Shown piece by piece: positions 37,746-47,898 of a stretch of 64,000 bases of DNA (position 1 is the stretch's first letter; every line of letters starts with the position of its first letter). The translations under genes were made by a program, and so were the position numbers. The stretch lies in assembly GCA_022447225.1 (NCBI GenBank), contig JAKVAZ010000012.1, positions 124,001 through 188,000 of the forward strand, given 5' to 3'. Source of the DNA: Fuerstiella sp. (GTDB lineage Bacteria > Planctomycetota > Planctomycetia > Planctomycetales > Planctomycetaceae). A model generated the notes under the pieces. The model did no database searches and had not been told where the DNA came from. It saw nothing but the letters and a program-made list of their open reading frames with translations.

Positions 37746-38798
37746 ATGACGGAACGTGTCACAATCATCGGATCCGGGCCGGCCGGCTGGACGGCAGCAA
37801 TTTACGCGGCACGGGCAAATTTGAAACCTGTGGTCTACGAGGGGGCGTTTAACGAAGACAATCGCCAGAAAGGAACATTGCCGCTCGGACAACTGGCCCT
37901 TACTACTGAAGTCGAGAATTTTCCCGGGTTTCCGTCCGGTGATATGACAGGATACCTTGACTCGTCAATTGACGACAGCAAACGCCGGTACATGGCTCCA
38001 CACGAAAAACAGGGAGTGTCCGGTCCTGAGCTGATGGAACTCATGCGTCAGCAGGCCACCAACTTTGGTGCCGAGGTTGTCACCGATGACATCGCTGAAC
38101 TCAATCTGTCAGATCGTCCGTTTAAGGTTCGAAGCCTGAGCGGAACCGAATTTGACACTCATACGGTGATCATTGCTACTGGCGCCCGAGCCAATTATCT
38201 CGGCCTGGAGTCCGAAGACCGTTTCAAAAATATGGGAGTTTCAGCCTGCGCCGTGTGTGATGGAGCATTGCCCCGATTTCGGAACAGCCCGCTCGTCGTT
38301 GTCGGAGGTGGTGACAGTGCCATGGAAGAATCAACGTTTCTTGCCAAGTATGCGTCTGCAGTTTACATCGTTCATCGTCGCGACGAATTTAGAGCGAGTA
38401 AAATCATGGCCGACCGGGCACTCAACAATGAAAAGATTCACGTCAAGTGGAATTCCGTGATCGATGAAGTACTCGGCGATGATGAAAATGGTGTTACCGG
38501 AGTACGCATTCGAAACGTCAATGACGAGGGTCAGACAGAACAGCTGAGCGTATCCGGCTATTTTTCCGCAATCGGGCACACTCCTAACACGGACTTCCTT
38601 GATGGTCAGCTGGACACAAATGAAAGTGGTTATCTGACATGGACTCAGCCTCCACGCACCAACACAAGTGTGGACGGCGTATTTGCAGCCGGTGATGTGG
38701 CTGACGACCGATACAAGCAGGCGATTACTGCAGCCGGTACGGGCTGTGCCGCAGCGCTCGATGCCGAACGCTGGCTTGCCGATCAGGGGCTGGAATAA
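37746..38798 (+). CDS. trxB: Thioredoxin-disulfide reductase
   Basis: Seen: 350 aa. FAD motif GSGPAG at 9-14, active-site CxxC C168-AVC171 (CAVCDGA), NADPH motif [11 protein letters not shown], and the closing [20 protein letters not shown] block. Role: NADPH-dependent reduction of thioredoxin in the cytoplasm. About 30 residues longer than E. coli TrxB because of an insert near 75-90. No thioredoxin gene is next to it. Confidence 0.94.
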   Translation: MTERVTIIGSGPAGWTAAIYAARANLKPVVYEGAFNEDNRQKGTLPLGQLALTTEVENFPGFPSGDMTGYLDSSIDDSKRRYMAPHEKQGVSGPELMELMRQQATNFGAEVVTDDIAELNLSDRPFKVRSLSGTEFDTHTVIIATGARANYLGLESEDRFKNMGVSACAVCDGALPRFRNSPLVVVGGGDSAMEESTFLAKYASAVYIVHRRDEFRASKIMADRALNNEKIHVKWNSVIDEVLGDDENGVTGVRIRNVNDEGQTEQLSVSGYFSAIGHTPNTDFLDGQLDTNESGYLTWTQPPRTNTSVDGVFAAGDVADDRYKQAITAAGTGCAAALDAERWLADQGLE

Positions 38799-39199
38799 AC
38801 ATTGGTAATCTGGCTGACACCGGTAATCGGCTCGGCATTGATTTCTGGTGAGCGAGCGACGGACCTTGGAACAACGCAGTCCATTTCATGATTAAACAGT
38901 AAACTGACTCTGTATCATCATGATCCCGGTATCCGTTTCAAAGGCACCTTCCCGACGGCGTCCCCTCAAATTCACACTGCGGTTATGTACTGAGCCTGAT
39001 GATGTACCCGGTGTCCGGAACGAACAGTGTGCTTCCCGGAGTTGGGCCATTTCCAAACGGGACGGAACCAACCCGTAGCCTCAGAAACGGCAGTGTTCCG
39101 CAGACGTTACTGAATCCTGCTGCAGCGCCACAGTTTTTCTGTTGGCTTGTAGTCTCGAAAGAATCGATGATTCCCGAATGGACTCTACCGTCGTGACGT
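38799..39199. other. Intergenic, no gene supported
   Basis: Small frames on both strands (38999-39228) have no family features. The area lies between trxB and thiG, which converge. Confidence 0.4.
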
Positions 39200-40051
39200 T
39201 TAGTCAATTCCGGGTGGTCGAATGGCAATTACACCCTCGTCCGGACTGGATGCAGTGGCATACAGTTTTCGAGCGATACGTCCAGCCAGCCACGCCTGCC
39301 TCCCCGCCAGACAGGCGTTTTGCATAGCTACGGCCATTCGTGGTGGGTCAGCGGCTCCGGCAATCCCGGTATTAAGCAGTACACCGTCACATCCAAGTTC
39401 CATAGCCACCGCAACATCACTGGCCGTTCCGACTCCGGCATCGACAATTACAGGATACGCTGCATCGTCTTCTTTGAGATATTCCAGGCAGATTTTGAGA
39501 TTTCCGGGATTCAAAATTCCTTGACCGCTGCCGATCGGACTTCCGGCAGGCATCACCGACACCGCTCCCGCCTCCTTGAGCCGCATGGAGCTGATTGGAT
39601 CATCAGACGTATAACAAAGCACCTGAAATCCGTCATCAACCAGTTGGCGGCAGGCTTCAATTGTTGCCACCGGATCCGGCAGAAGTGTGCGGGTATCGCC
39701 GAGGACTTCGAGTTTTACCCAGTCGGCACCGCAATTTTCGAGTCCTCGGAGAATCTCACGTCCCAGTCTGGCAACTCGTACAGCATCTTCCGCAGTAAAA
39801 CAGCCGGCTGTATTAGGCAGAATTGTATATTTTTTGAGATCAATAAAGTCCAGAATATTACGGCCGTCCGCGTCGACCAGACGCTCACGCCGAACGGCCA
39901 CCGTGACGACCTCGGCGCCGCTGAGCGCGAGACATTCCTGCATTTGCTCATACGAGCTATATTTTCCTGTACCGACGAAAAGACGTGAATTCAGCTGATG
40001 AGTTCCCAGCTGGATATCAGTGTCTGATGTCGCGGTGTCTACGGCCGTCAT
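39200..40051 (-). CDS. thiG: Thiazole synthase
   Basis: Seen: 283 aa. Signature blocks [28 protein letters not shown] (Schiff-base Lys), [11 protein letters not shown], and [28 protein letters not shown]. Role: forms the thiazole phosphate of thiamine from DXP, dehydroglycine or Tyr-derived glycine imine, and ThiS thiocarboxylate. Immediately follows thiS (55 nt) on the same strand. Slightly longer N-terminus than E. coli ThiG. Confidence 0.95.
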   Translation of the reverse strand: MTAVDTATSDTDIQLGTHQLNSRLFVGTGKYSSYEQMQECLALSGAEVVTVAVRRERLVDADGRNILDFIDLKKYTILPNTAGCFTAEDAVRVARLGREILRGLENCGADWVKLEVLGDTRTLLPDPVATIEACRQLVDDGFQVLCYTSDDPISSMRLKEAGAVSVMPAGSPIGSGQGILNPGNLKICLEYLKEDDAAYPVIVDAGVGTASDVAVAMELGCDGVLLNTGIAGAADPPRMAVAMQNACLAGRQAWLAGRIARKLYATASSPDEGVIAIRPPGID

Positions 40052-40106
40052 TTGAGTTCGCCCTGGTCTGTCCTGAGATTAAATTCAATAGTCATTCGAA
40101 CTACGG

Positions 40107-40310
40107 TCAGCCACCGCCCACCAGCGTGACAATCTCCAGTGTGTCACCGTCAGCTAGACGTGTGTCAGAGTGATTCTCTCTGGGAATTACTTCGTGATTT
40201 TGCTCGACGGCACAATATCGATTATTGATCCCCAGCCGCTCCAGAAGTTCGGCCATTGTGAAATTGTCGGGCAGCGTGTGATGTTCACCGTTTACGAACA
40301 CACGAAGCAT
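40107..40310 (-). CDS. thiS: Sulfur-carrier protein ThiS
   Basis: Seen: 67 aa from the second ATG at 40310, with GGAGG five nt before it; the upstream frame to 40331 is unlikely. Reads RVFVNGEHHTLPD...LLERLG and ends TLVGGG, the Gly-Gly tail that is adenylated and thiocarboxylated. Role: sulfur donor to ThiG. Operon with thiG. Confidence 0.93.
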   Translation of the reverse strand: MLRVFVNGEHHTLPDNFTMAELLERLGINNRYCAVEQNHEVIPRENHSDTRLADGDTLEIVTLVGGG

Positions 40311-40838
40311 CATTTCCTCCAGATCGAACAAACCGCAGTAAAGTGAGCGCCACTCAGACCAATTCTAGCGGAATCCCGACGTGGTTGAAGGATCATTCGT
40401 TTGCACTCATATGATCTTTCGCCGGTAATCCCTCTGAGACCAGAGGACCAGAGCGCAACGGTATGTGCGATCAGGCAATTCAACCGATACAGAATCTGAG
40501 TACCCGAATGGCGTCCTATCCACGATGACGGGCCAAATGCCTGATGCGCGGTATCAGCCTGTTACAGAGTCGGGTAATCGAGGACATTTAACGACTCACA
40601 GCAGAACCGCACGACCGGCAGGCCTTGCCGAAGCCTGTGCCGCATCCGCAAAAACGGCACAGCAGCCACGCCTCGTGGAAACATCCGCTAAATCTACTGC
40701 GTAGACTGCTGTATTTGACTGGTTTTGCTCGGTGCGAATCAATTGTGCTGTCGATTAACAAAATGGAGAAGTGCAGTTCGGATTTTAATCCTTTGACTTC
40801 CCTGACTTAATTTGTGATCCGTCACCACGGAGGGTGAT
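40311..40838. other. Upstream region of thiS, possible tiny zinc-ribbon frame
   Basis: Region looked at for a TPP riboswitch; none matched. A 57-codon minus frame (40588-40761, TTG start) has CRFCGC and KACRSCG, two CxxC pairs, as in a zinc ribbon, but no good ribosome site. Confidence 0.35.
40588..40761 (-). CDS. Possible small zinc-ribbon protein
   Basis: Minus-strand frame of 57 codons starting TTG, ending TAA at 40588-40590. The end reads EAWLLCRFCGCGTGFGKAC and RSCGSAVSR, so C-x2-C-x9-C-x2-C. Pattern typical of zinc ribbons, but no strong ribosome site and no neighbours on this strand. Could be chance. Confidence 0.25.
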   Translation of the reverse strand: MLIDSTIDSHRAKPVKYSSLRSRFSGCFHEAWLLCRFCGCGTGFGKACRSCGSAVSR

Positions 40839-41567
40839 GTGCGAGTTTCCGGTCAATTGACAAATGGAGATGCCGTGGCCTGGATCGGTGTGGCGTCACC
40901 ATCCTGCCCGCATCGACTGGAGTCCCTGCTGGAGGGCAGGTTCAATATCGGCCGCGGCAGGACTTGTCACTTGAGGCTCGGGCATGACTCGATTCCCGAG
41001 CTGCTGGCTGTGATTGTTGCAGACCGCATCAACGCCCGGATTTTATGCCAGTGCAGTTCGCCTCCCGTGTTGCTTAACGGCGAGCCTGTACAGGATTCGC
41101 CACTGAGTGACGGAGACCTGCTGGAGATGGGCCCGTATACTCTGGTGTTCCAGCGGTTGCGTAGTGAAGCGGCTTCGTCGAACTTAACTGGTGATGATAC
41201 CGTTGATGCCTCAAAAGCCACTGCGGAAGAAATCGTTGATGCTCTGGAAGAAGAACTTACGGTTGTCGAAGAGCTGGACCATTCGCCGTTGGAGGGGTGG
41301 CGGGAACTGGCCGCACGTCTGCTGTACGATGATTCCGACGCATCTGAACGACGCGATGTCATTCCGATTGACGACGTGCATTCGCTGATGCTGAAACTGG
41401 AAGAAGGGCAACAGAATCTGCAGCTGCAGCAGGAATCAATCCTTCAGCAGTTGACCGAGCTAAGGCGACAACAGAGTCTTCTGACAGAATCGCTTCTTCC
41501 TTCGTCTGACTCGGACTCCGTCGTGCCACTTCGCTCAGTGTCTCCGCCCCGTCGAGTCAGCGCCTAG
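40839..41567 (+). CDS. FHA-domain protein
   Basis: Seen: 242 aa. An FHA fold at about 20-110 (EGRFNIGRGRTCHLRLGHDSIPE, VLLNGEPVQDSPLSDGDLLEMG), an acidic middle segment and a coiled-coil-like C-terminal part (LEEGQQNLQLQQESILQQLTELRRQQ). Known: FHA domains bind phosphothreonine and mark kinase signalling proteins. The usual Ser-x-x-His after the Gly-Arg is here less clear (DSIPELL). Starts with GTG at 40839. No kinase in the window. Confidence 0.84.
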   Translation: MRVSGQLTNGDAVAWIGVASPSCPHRLESLLEGRFNIGRGRTCHLRLGHDSIPELLAVIVADRINARILCQCSSPPVLLNGEPVQDSPLSDGDLLEMGPYTLVFQRLRSEAASSNLTGDDTVDASKATAEEIVDALEEELTVVEELDHSPLEGWRELAARLLYDDSDASERRDVIPIDDVHSLMLKLEEGQQNLQLQQESILQQLTELRRQQSLLTESLLPSSDSDSVVPLRSVSPPRRVSA

Positions 41568-41911
41568 GACAGAGTGCACGAAGCAACTCCGTTCGCGTTT
41601 TGACAGGTCTCCGATCATACATCCAGGATGCAGGAAGCGGGTTCAGTATGTTTCCTGTTCCTGTTTTACAGCGATGTCGGACGATTCTTTGGTGCACGGC
41701 TCAGGCCGGTAACTGCAGCGATCCTGTACGCTAACCAGCCCTGCAACCCGCTTTGGCTGTTCATTCAGTCAACGACTGAAAACCAGATTTATCAGTGAAT
41801 GACGTATGGTCCGTCTTCAATCAGCTGGTGGACAGATTAAACTTGTGAAGGTGCTGCTTCTTCAGAGAAAACTCGCAGAAGCCTGATCTTAGTGATTCAG
41901 GAGTTTAAACA
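41568..41911. other. Intergenic before the cyclase-fold gene
   Basis: No gene. A GGAG site lies just ahead of the ATG at 41912. No terminator-like hairpin recognised. Confidence 0.4.
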
Positions 41912-43048
41912 ATGAAACGATGTGCGGTTTGTGCAGTGTTACTGATGGTGATGTCTATATGTCACGCCGAGGATGATTCCGTCACTCCGGACAAACCCAA
42001 GCCACCGGAACCTCAATATGAGTCGGAAGGGATCAGTATCCCGCCGGCCCATTCCGATGAGCCCATCGCGGAACTATCGATTGACCGGGCAGGTGCGTAT
42101 CTTGATCACGGAGCCGTAGCCTGGACAAGGGAGAAACAGTGCATCACTTGCCACACCAACGGTACGTATCTGTTCATGCGACCGTCACTGACATCCACAC
42201 TGGGGCCACCTTCCGACGAGGTTCGGGAATTCTTTGTTGAACAATTAGCGGAACTGCAGCAGACAGAAGCAGACGAACTCAGGGATGGAGTTGGCCCCGC
42301 ACAGTTGATTTACCTGGCTGCCGGCCTTGCTGAGTGGGACGCTCATGTCTCTGAAGCCGTTTCCGATGAAACGGATGCTGCTCTGAAACTAATGCTGGAG
42401 ATTCAGGATGACAATGGTGCGTGGGGAGCGGTCTCCTGCTGGCCTCCACTGGAATCTAGTGCTTATCAGCAGGCAACCATGGCAGCCATGGCGCTGACGG
42501 CGTGCCCGGACTGGCTGGCTGACGTCGTGAACGAATCAGTCACGGAACGAATTGAACGTCTGAAAACCTATCTGCGGGATACGCCTCCGCCACACGATTA
42601 TGGAAAAGTGCTCAAACTGTGGACATCAACACGCATGGACGGAATTGTGTCATCGGAGGAGCAGGAGCAAATCCTTTCTGTCATTCTGCAGAACCAACGT
42701 TCCGATGGTGGGTGGAATATGAGAGATTTCGCATTACCGGAAGAATGGGGGGATGGAAGCCGGGCAGAGAAACTGCGAAGCGAATTACTGGATACCAGTA
42801 CTGGTGCGGCGTCATCGGCAGCAATGAGCGACGGGCATATGACCGGGCTTGTTTTGATTGTTCTGCAGCAACTGAAGGTGCCAGGCACCTCAGAAGCTGT
42901 TCACCGCGGCGTCGTCTGGCTTAAACAGCATCAGCGTGAATCCGGTCGCTGGTGGACACGTTCGCTGAATACAGATCGGCTGCATTTCATCACATTCAGC
43001 GGGACGGCCTATCCCTTGCTGGCATTACAGCTGTTCGAAGAACAATAA
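41912..43048 (+). CDS. Exported terpene-cyclase-fold protein with CxxCH haem motif
   Basis: Seen: 378 aa. Signal peptide 1-19 ending ICHA. C77-I-T-C80-H81 in REKQCITCHTNGTYL is a c-type haem site. The rest has the alpha/alpha-barrel QW-type repeats of squalene-hopene cyclase/prenyltransferase folds: DNGAWGAVSCWPP, RSDGGWNMRDF, LKQHQRESGRWW. Known: similar planctomycete proteins sit in operons with PSCyt1/DUF1549 genes. Lack of the DxDD catalytic motif argues against real cyclase activity. Heads the cluster 41912-51719. Confidence 0.85.
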   Translation: MKRCAVCAVLLMVMSICHAEDDSVTPDKPKPPEPQYESEGISIPPAHSDEPIAELSIDRAGAYLDHGAVAWTREKQCITCHTNGTYLFMRPSLTSTLGPPSDEVREFFVEQLAELQQTEADELRDGVGPAQLIYLAAGLAEWDAHVSEAVSDETDAALKLMLEIQDDNGAWGAVSCWPPLESSAYQQATMAAMALTACPDWLADVVNESVTERIERLKTYLRDTPPPHDYGKVLKLWTSTRMDGIVSSEEQEQILSVILQNQRSDGGWNMRDFALPEEWGDGSRAEKLRSELLDTSTGAASSAAMSDGHMTGLVLIVLQQLKVPGTSEAVHRGVVWLKQHQRESGRWWTRSLNTDRLHFITFSGTAYPLLALQLFEEQ

Positions 43049-43233
43049 AACAAAAAGCATGAATCCGGACGGCCCTGTATGTATCGCCTGATACCGCAGT
43101 GCGGTGACACCGGGCAGATGTGTTCGGGACTCTATTTGTCAACACGAGAAAGCCCGCGGCTGGAGCGGTTCGTTCGGGTGATCGGTGTCAGCTTATCGAT
43201 CGGACACAGATTGCTCGAACTTCTGCGGATGAA

Positions 43234-46200
43234 GTGAGGGTAAAACTCTTGAGAATCAGAGTACTTCATGTGCTGGTACCATCAGTGGGATGGTTTATGA
43301 TTTCCGCCGTGTCGCTGTTTGCGGAAGAGACGGTAAGCTTTTCTCGCGATATTCGTCCGGTCCTCTCAGACAATTGTTTTTTCTGTCATGGACCGAATCG
43401 CCAGGAAGCTGACCTCAGACTCGATATTTCTGCACTTGCTTACGAATCGGGAGCGGTTGTGCCTCACGACACGACCGCGAGTGAATTGATTCAGCGAATC
43501 ACTGCTGTTAACCCCGATTCGCGCATGCCACCGCCTCATACCAATCGGCAACTTGACGCGGATGAGATTGCGGCCTTGCAGACATGGATTAAAGAAGGCG
43601 CACCGTACGAACAACACTGGGCCTTTCGGTCTGTACCGCCATTAAAACTGCCCGTCGTCAGCGACCCCGAGCGATGGACCCGGAATCCTGTCGATTGCTT
43701 TGTGCTCAGGCGTCTACAGCAGGAGAATGTTGCTCCAAATCCGCAGGCAGATCGTGAACGTCTATTGCGAAGACTCACCCTGGATCTCACCGGACTGACT
43801 CCGACAATTGATGAAATCGATGCGTACCTTTCCGATACATCAGAGTCTGCCTGGGACAAAGTCATCAGTCGTCTGCTGGAATCTCCTGCCTTTGGTGAAC
43901 AGATGGCTCAACAGTGGGTTGATGTGGCACGCTACGCAGATACTTTTGGCTACGACAACGACAACGAAAACCATTTATGGCCCTGGCGAGACTGGGTGAT
44001 CAGAGCTTTCAATCAAAACCTGCCGTACAGTGACTTCATTCGCTGGCAACTGGCGGGTGATCTGCTTCCGAATCCGTCTCAGGATCAAATGGTTGCTACG
44101 GCGTTCAATCGTCTGCATCGTCAAAACGCTGAGGGTGGCGTACTGCCGGAAGAATTTGTTGTTGAATACGTTGTGGACCGTACGCAGACCTTTGGAACCG
44201 CCTTTCTGGGCCTGACGATCGAATGTGCACGCTGTCATGACCACAAATTTGACCCGATTTCACAGAAGGATTTCTATCGACTGTATGCCATGTTCGCCAA
44301 CATTGACGAACTGGGAACTTATGCGGAAAAGACGACATCAACGCCCACACCCAACACCTTTGTGTACACTGACCGTCAGCAGATACAGCACCGAGCTTTG
44401 AAGGCAAACATTTCCCGGGCAGAGGTGGGGCTGGCTAAAGAAGAGTCCCTCGCCGAATCACGATTTCGGAAATGGCAGGAAACAAACACATCCTTTTCTC
44501 CCGTCATTCCGGAGCCGGTCCTTCAACTGTCGTTTGATACACGCGATCAACTGCCGGAAACAGCAGTTCTGGTTAATGGAATCATTAACCAGGCCGTACG
44601 TTTTTCCGGTGATGCCGGAGTGCAACTTAAAGATCACAGCCAGTTCGAACGAACGGATCCATTTTCAATAACGATGTGGCTTCGACCGGAACAATTCGGT
44701 GACCGCATGGTGGTCTGTCATAATACGAAACCGGTGTGGGAGGTCGGGCATCGCGGGATCGAACTGGCCATCGATCCCGTTGGGCGAATCGAATTCAGTC
44801 TGTGTCACTTCTGGCCCGGAAACGCGTTGCGTGTGACCACCCGGTCATCTCTTGTGCGTCGTGAATGGACGCATGTCAGCATCACCTACGACGGCTCAAG
44901 TCGTTCCGCCGGCATCAATATCCATCTGAACGGGACGCTGACTCCACTGCATATTGTTCGCGACAATTTGTACGACACAACGCTCCTGCCGCCGGACAGA
45001 ACCGCACCACTTGAAGTTGGTGCTCGTATGTCAGAGCCCGGTTTTAAGCAGGGCGCGGTCGACGAATTTCGTCTTTACGACCTGTGTCTGACGAATGCCG
45101 AACTGACAGGAATTGCACACCGAAAATTCCAGCCTGCTGATCGTAATGATGTTTGGGAATGTTATCGAGAGCGCATAGACGAACACTACCGGCATGCCAG
45201 GCACAGGCTTCAAAGTGCCCGAGTGGCTGAAAACAAATTCGTCGGAACGCTTCGCTCGATTATGGTCATGCGTGAAAAATCAGAGACGGCAATCGCACGA
45301 GTGTTAAACCGGGGGGTTTATGACCAGCCCGGTGAAGAAGTCGTCGCAGGCGTGCCTTCCGCAGTTCTTGATCCTGGCCGCCGGTCCCCCCGTAACCGTC
45401 AGGAACTTGTCGACTGGATGCTTCGCCGTGATCATCCTCTGGTGGCTCGAGTTGCCGTTAACCGGGTCTGGAAAATGTTCTTTGGACACGGACTGGTATC
45501 TACGCCTGAGGACTTTGGCAACCAGGGTGTGCCCCCTGAACATCCGGAAATGCTGGACTATCTGGCTGCACAGTTCATGGACAGTGGCTGGGACGTGAAA
45601 GTTTTATGTCGTCTGATTGCCGGTTCAGCCACTTATCGCCAGTCGTCACGACCGCGAAAAACGCTTTCAGAACGGGATCCGGAGAATCGGCTTCTGGCGT
45701 GCGGGCCGCGACATCGACTGAGTGCGGAACAGATCAGGGATGCGGCCCTCAGGGCCAGTGATCTGCTTGTACATCGCGTGGGTGGCCCCAGTGTAAAGCC
45801 AACCCAGCCTGAAGGACTCTGGAAGGAGGTCAGTCAGAGTACCTTTGCACCGGATGATGGAGACGGACAGTACCGTCGGAGCCTGTACACATTCTGGAAA
45901 CGCACGATTCCACCTCCCAACATGATGGCGTTTGATGCGGTCAGTCGTGAAGTGTGTGTGGCACGGCGTGAAACCACCGTTACTCCCAATCAGGTACTTG
46001 TCCTCCTGAACGATCCTCAGTTCGTGGAAGCAGCCCGAGTACTGGCTGCCCGCGTGCTCCAGGAAAAACGGCACACTAAACCGGCTGTTGTCGAAGCGTT
46101 TCGCAGAATCACCGGTCGTTTTCCCCGAGATGAGGAGCTCCGGGAATTGTTGGCTGCCCATGCCGCTCAGCGGCTTATCTACCGGAAAAATCCGGATGAC

Positions 46201-46326
46201 GCTGCCAAACTTGTCAACGTCGGAACACAAGCAACCGATGAAACACTTCTTCCTCAGGAACTCGCCGGCATGACAGCCGTCGTCCAGCTCATGATGGGTT
46301 TTCTGGAGTTTCAGATCAAGCAATGA
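43234..46326 (+). CDS. PSCyt1-DUF1549-LamG-DUF1553 exported protein
   Basis: Seen: about 1030 aa from the GTG at 43234 (frame open from 43120; start uncertain). Signal peptide about 8-30 (LHVLVPSVGWFMISAVSLFA). PSCyt1 haem motif C48-FF-C51-H52 (NCFFCHGPNRQEADLRLD), DUF1549 with ECARCHDHKFDP, a LamG-like insert in the middle (FSITMWLRPEQFGDRMV ... GAVDEFRLYDLCLTNAEL) and DUF1553 to the end (NRVWKMFFGHGLV). Known: LamG-carrying members are a subgroup. Inference: haem protein acting with its DUF1501 partner (12 nt downstream) on large substrates, possibly polysaccharides. Confidence 0.9.
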   Translation: MRVKLLRIRVLHVLVPSVGWFMISAVSLFAEETVSFSRDIRPVLSDNCFFCHGPNRQEADLRLDISALAYESGAVVPHDTTASELIQRITAVNPDSRMPPPHTNRQLDADEIAALQTWIKEGAPYEQHWAFRSVPPLKLPVVSDPERWTRNPVDCFVLRRLQQENVAPNPQADRERLLRRLTLDLTGLTPTIDEIDAYLSDTSESAWDKVISRLLESPAFGEQMAQQWVDVARYADTFGYDNDNENHLWPWRDWVIRAFNQNLPYSDFIRWQLAGDLLPNPSQDQMVATAFNRLHRQNAEGGVLPEEFVVEYVVDRTQTFGTAFLGLTIECARCHDHKFDPISQKDFYRLYAMFANIDELGTYAEKTTSTPTPNTFVYTDRQQIQHRALKANISRAEVGLAKEESLAESRFRKWQETNTSFSPVIPEPVLQLSFDTRDQLPETAVLVNGIINQAVRFSGDAGVQLKDHSQFERTDPFSITMWLRPEQFGDRMVVCHNTKPVWEVGHRGIELAIDPVGRIEFSLCHFWPGNALRVTTRSSLVRREWTHVSITYDGSSRSAGINIHLNGTLTPLHIVRDNLYDTTLLPPDRTAPLEVGARMSEPGFKQGAVDEFRLYDLCLTNAELTGIAHRKFQPADRNDVWECYRERIDEHYRHARHRLQSARVAENKFVGTLRSIMVMREKSETAIARVLNRGVYDQPGEEVVAGVPSAVLDPGRRSPRNRQELVDWMLRRDHPLVARVAVNRVWKMFFGHGLVSTPEDFGNQGVPPEHPEMLDYLAAQFMDSGWDVKVLCRLIAGSATYRQSSRPRKTLSERDPENRLLACGPRHRLSAEQIRDAALRASDLLVHRVGGPSVKPTQPEGLWKEVSQSTFAPDDGDGQYRRSLYTFWKRTIPPPNMMAFDAVSREVCVARRETTVTPNQVLVLLNDPQFVEAARVLAARVLQEKRHTKPAVVEAFRRITGRFPRDEELRELLAAHAAQRLIYRKNPDDAAKLVNVGTQATDETLLPQELAGMTAVVQLMMGFLEFQIKQ

Positions 46327-46338
46327 TGCGTCCGGGTA

Positions 46339-47880
46339 ATGGACAGGACCGAATCAATGAATCGAAATATTGAGGTCACCGCTCAGCTGAATCCAAAGTT
46401 CGCACTGTCAACGACCGGCCGCTCGCTTTCCGGCCAGCCATTGATTCCACGTGATTCGCTTTTGAACCATGTCACACGACGACATTTGCTGCAACGGACC
46501 GGATACGGCGTCGGCGCATTGGCGTTGTCTGAACTTATGTTGTCGGGAGCTGCCCGTGGTGAAACCGGCGTTTCATTGGCGAAGGGTGCCCATTTTTTGC
46601 CACGTGCCAGGCGAATGATCTGTTTGTTTCAGAGCGGTGCTCCCTCACAGCTGGATCTGTTTGATCATAAACCAACGCTCCACGCGCTCCATGGAAGTGA
46701 TCTGCCGGAATCGGTTCGCCAGGGACAGCGTCTGACGAGCATGTCAGCCGGTCAGGCACACTGGCCACTGGCGGGTTCCCGTTTCAGGTTCCGGCAGCAT
46801 GGCGAATCCGGAGCATGGCTCAGTGAACTCCTGCCCTGTACGGCTGCGATTGCAGACCAGTTGTGTTTTGTGAAGTCACTGCACACTGATGCGATCAATC
46901 ACGATCCGGCAATCACATTGTTACAGACGGGAACTCAGTTATCAGGACGTCCTTCCGTTGGTGCGTGGCTGAGCTACGGCCTGGGCACTGCAGATCACAA
47001 TCTCCCGGCATTCGTAGTCATGACCACGCGAGGACAGGGCGGTCAGCCCGTGTACTCACGTCTTTGGGGCAGTGGTTTTCTGCCGGCCAGCCATCAGGGT
47101 GTTCGCTTTCGGTCCGGAAGAGACCCGATTCTGTTCCTGAACAACCCGAAGGGTATCACGGCTGCAGCTCGCCGAAATCAGCTAGATCACTTGCGACGAC
47201 TTCATGAATTGAACGAACATGAATTCGGCAATTCTGAGACGGAGGCGCGCATTCGTCAGTATGAGATGGCGTATCGAATGCAGACATCAGTTCCGGAAGT
47301 GACCGAAATGGCAGACGAAACCGAAGCCACGTTTGAAATGTATGGTCCCCGGTCACGACAGCCCGGCAGCTACGCAGCCAACTGTATTCTGGCGCGGCGG
47401 CTTGTTGAACGAGGTGTCCGATGTGTGCAGTTGTTTCATCGGGGGTGGGACCAGCACGGAGATTTGCCGAAACAGATTCGCGGTCAGTGTGAGGAAACCG
47501 ATCAGCCATCAGCCGCTCTTGTTCGCGATCTTCAGGCACGTGGTCTGCTGGATGATACTCTTGTAATTTGGGGCGGTGAATTTGGCCGTACCAGTTATTC
47601 TCAGGGAAAATTAACAGCCGTTAACTATGGTCGCGACCATCATCCCCGCTGTTTTTCGATCTGGTTGGCGGGTGGAGGTATTCAGCCGGGAATCACCTAC
47701 GGTGAGACCGACGAATTCGGCTACAACGTCATTCGTGATCCGGTCCACGTTCACGACCTTCAGGCTACCATGCTGCATCTGTTTGGGATTGACCACGAAC
47801 GCCTGACTTATAAGCATCAGGGACGCAGATTTCGGTTGACTGATGTCTATGGAAACGTGATCCACCCTATTCTTGGTTGA
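46339..47880 (+). CDS. DUF1501 domain protein (first of tandem pair)
   Basis: Seen: 513 aa, 12 nt after the DUF1553 stop. Tat-like RRHLLQRTGYGVG at about 45-60; LFQSGAPSQLDLFDHKP, GEFGRTSYS, GRDHHPRCFSIWLAGGG. Start ATG 46339, with an alternative Met at 46357. Close in sequence to the gene at 50262 (LFQSGxPSQxDLFDHKP, SGRPSxGxW), showing tandem duplication. Confidence 0.93.
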   Translation: MDRTESMNRNIEVTAQLNPKFALSTTGRSLSGQPLIPRDSLLNHVTRRHLLQRTGYGVGALALSELMLSGAARGETGVSLAKGAHFLPRARRMICLFQSGAPSQLDLFDHKPTLHALHGSDLPESVRQGQRLTSMSAGQAHWPLAGSRFRFRQHGESGAWLSELLPCTAAIADQLCFVKSLHTDAINHDPAITLLQTGTQLSGRPSVGAWLSYGLGTADHNLPAFVVMTTRGQGGQPVYSRLWGSGFLPASHQGVRFRSGRDPILFLNNPKGITAAARRNQLDHLRRLHELNEHEFGNSETEARIRQYEMAYRMQTSVPEVTEMADETEATFEMYGPRSRQPGSYAANCILARRLVERGVRCVQLFHRGWDQHGDLPKQIRGQCEETDQPSAALVRDLQARGLLDDTLVIWGGEFGRTSYSQGKLTAVNYGRDHHPRCFSIWLAGGGIQPGITYGETDEFGYNVIRDPVHVHDLQATMLHLFGIDHERLTYKHQGRRFRLTDVYGNVIHPILG

Positions 47881-47898
47881 CACTACTCAATTGAACTC

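Noticed and set aside
38983-39228. Opposed small frames between trxB and thiG
   Set aside because: No similarity to a family that I can recognise and no start signals.
40332-40500. TPP riboswitch upstream of thiS
   Set aside because: The CTGAGA...ACCTGATCTGGATAATGCCAGCG-type core is absent on the thiS strand; a CTCTGAGACC string is on the wrong strand and lacks context.
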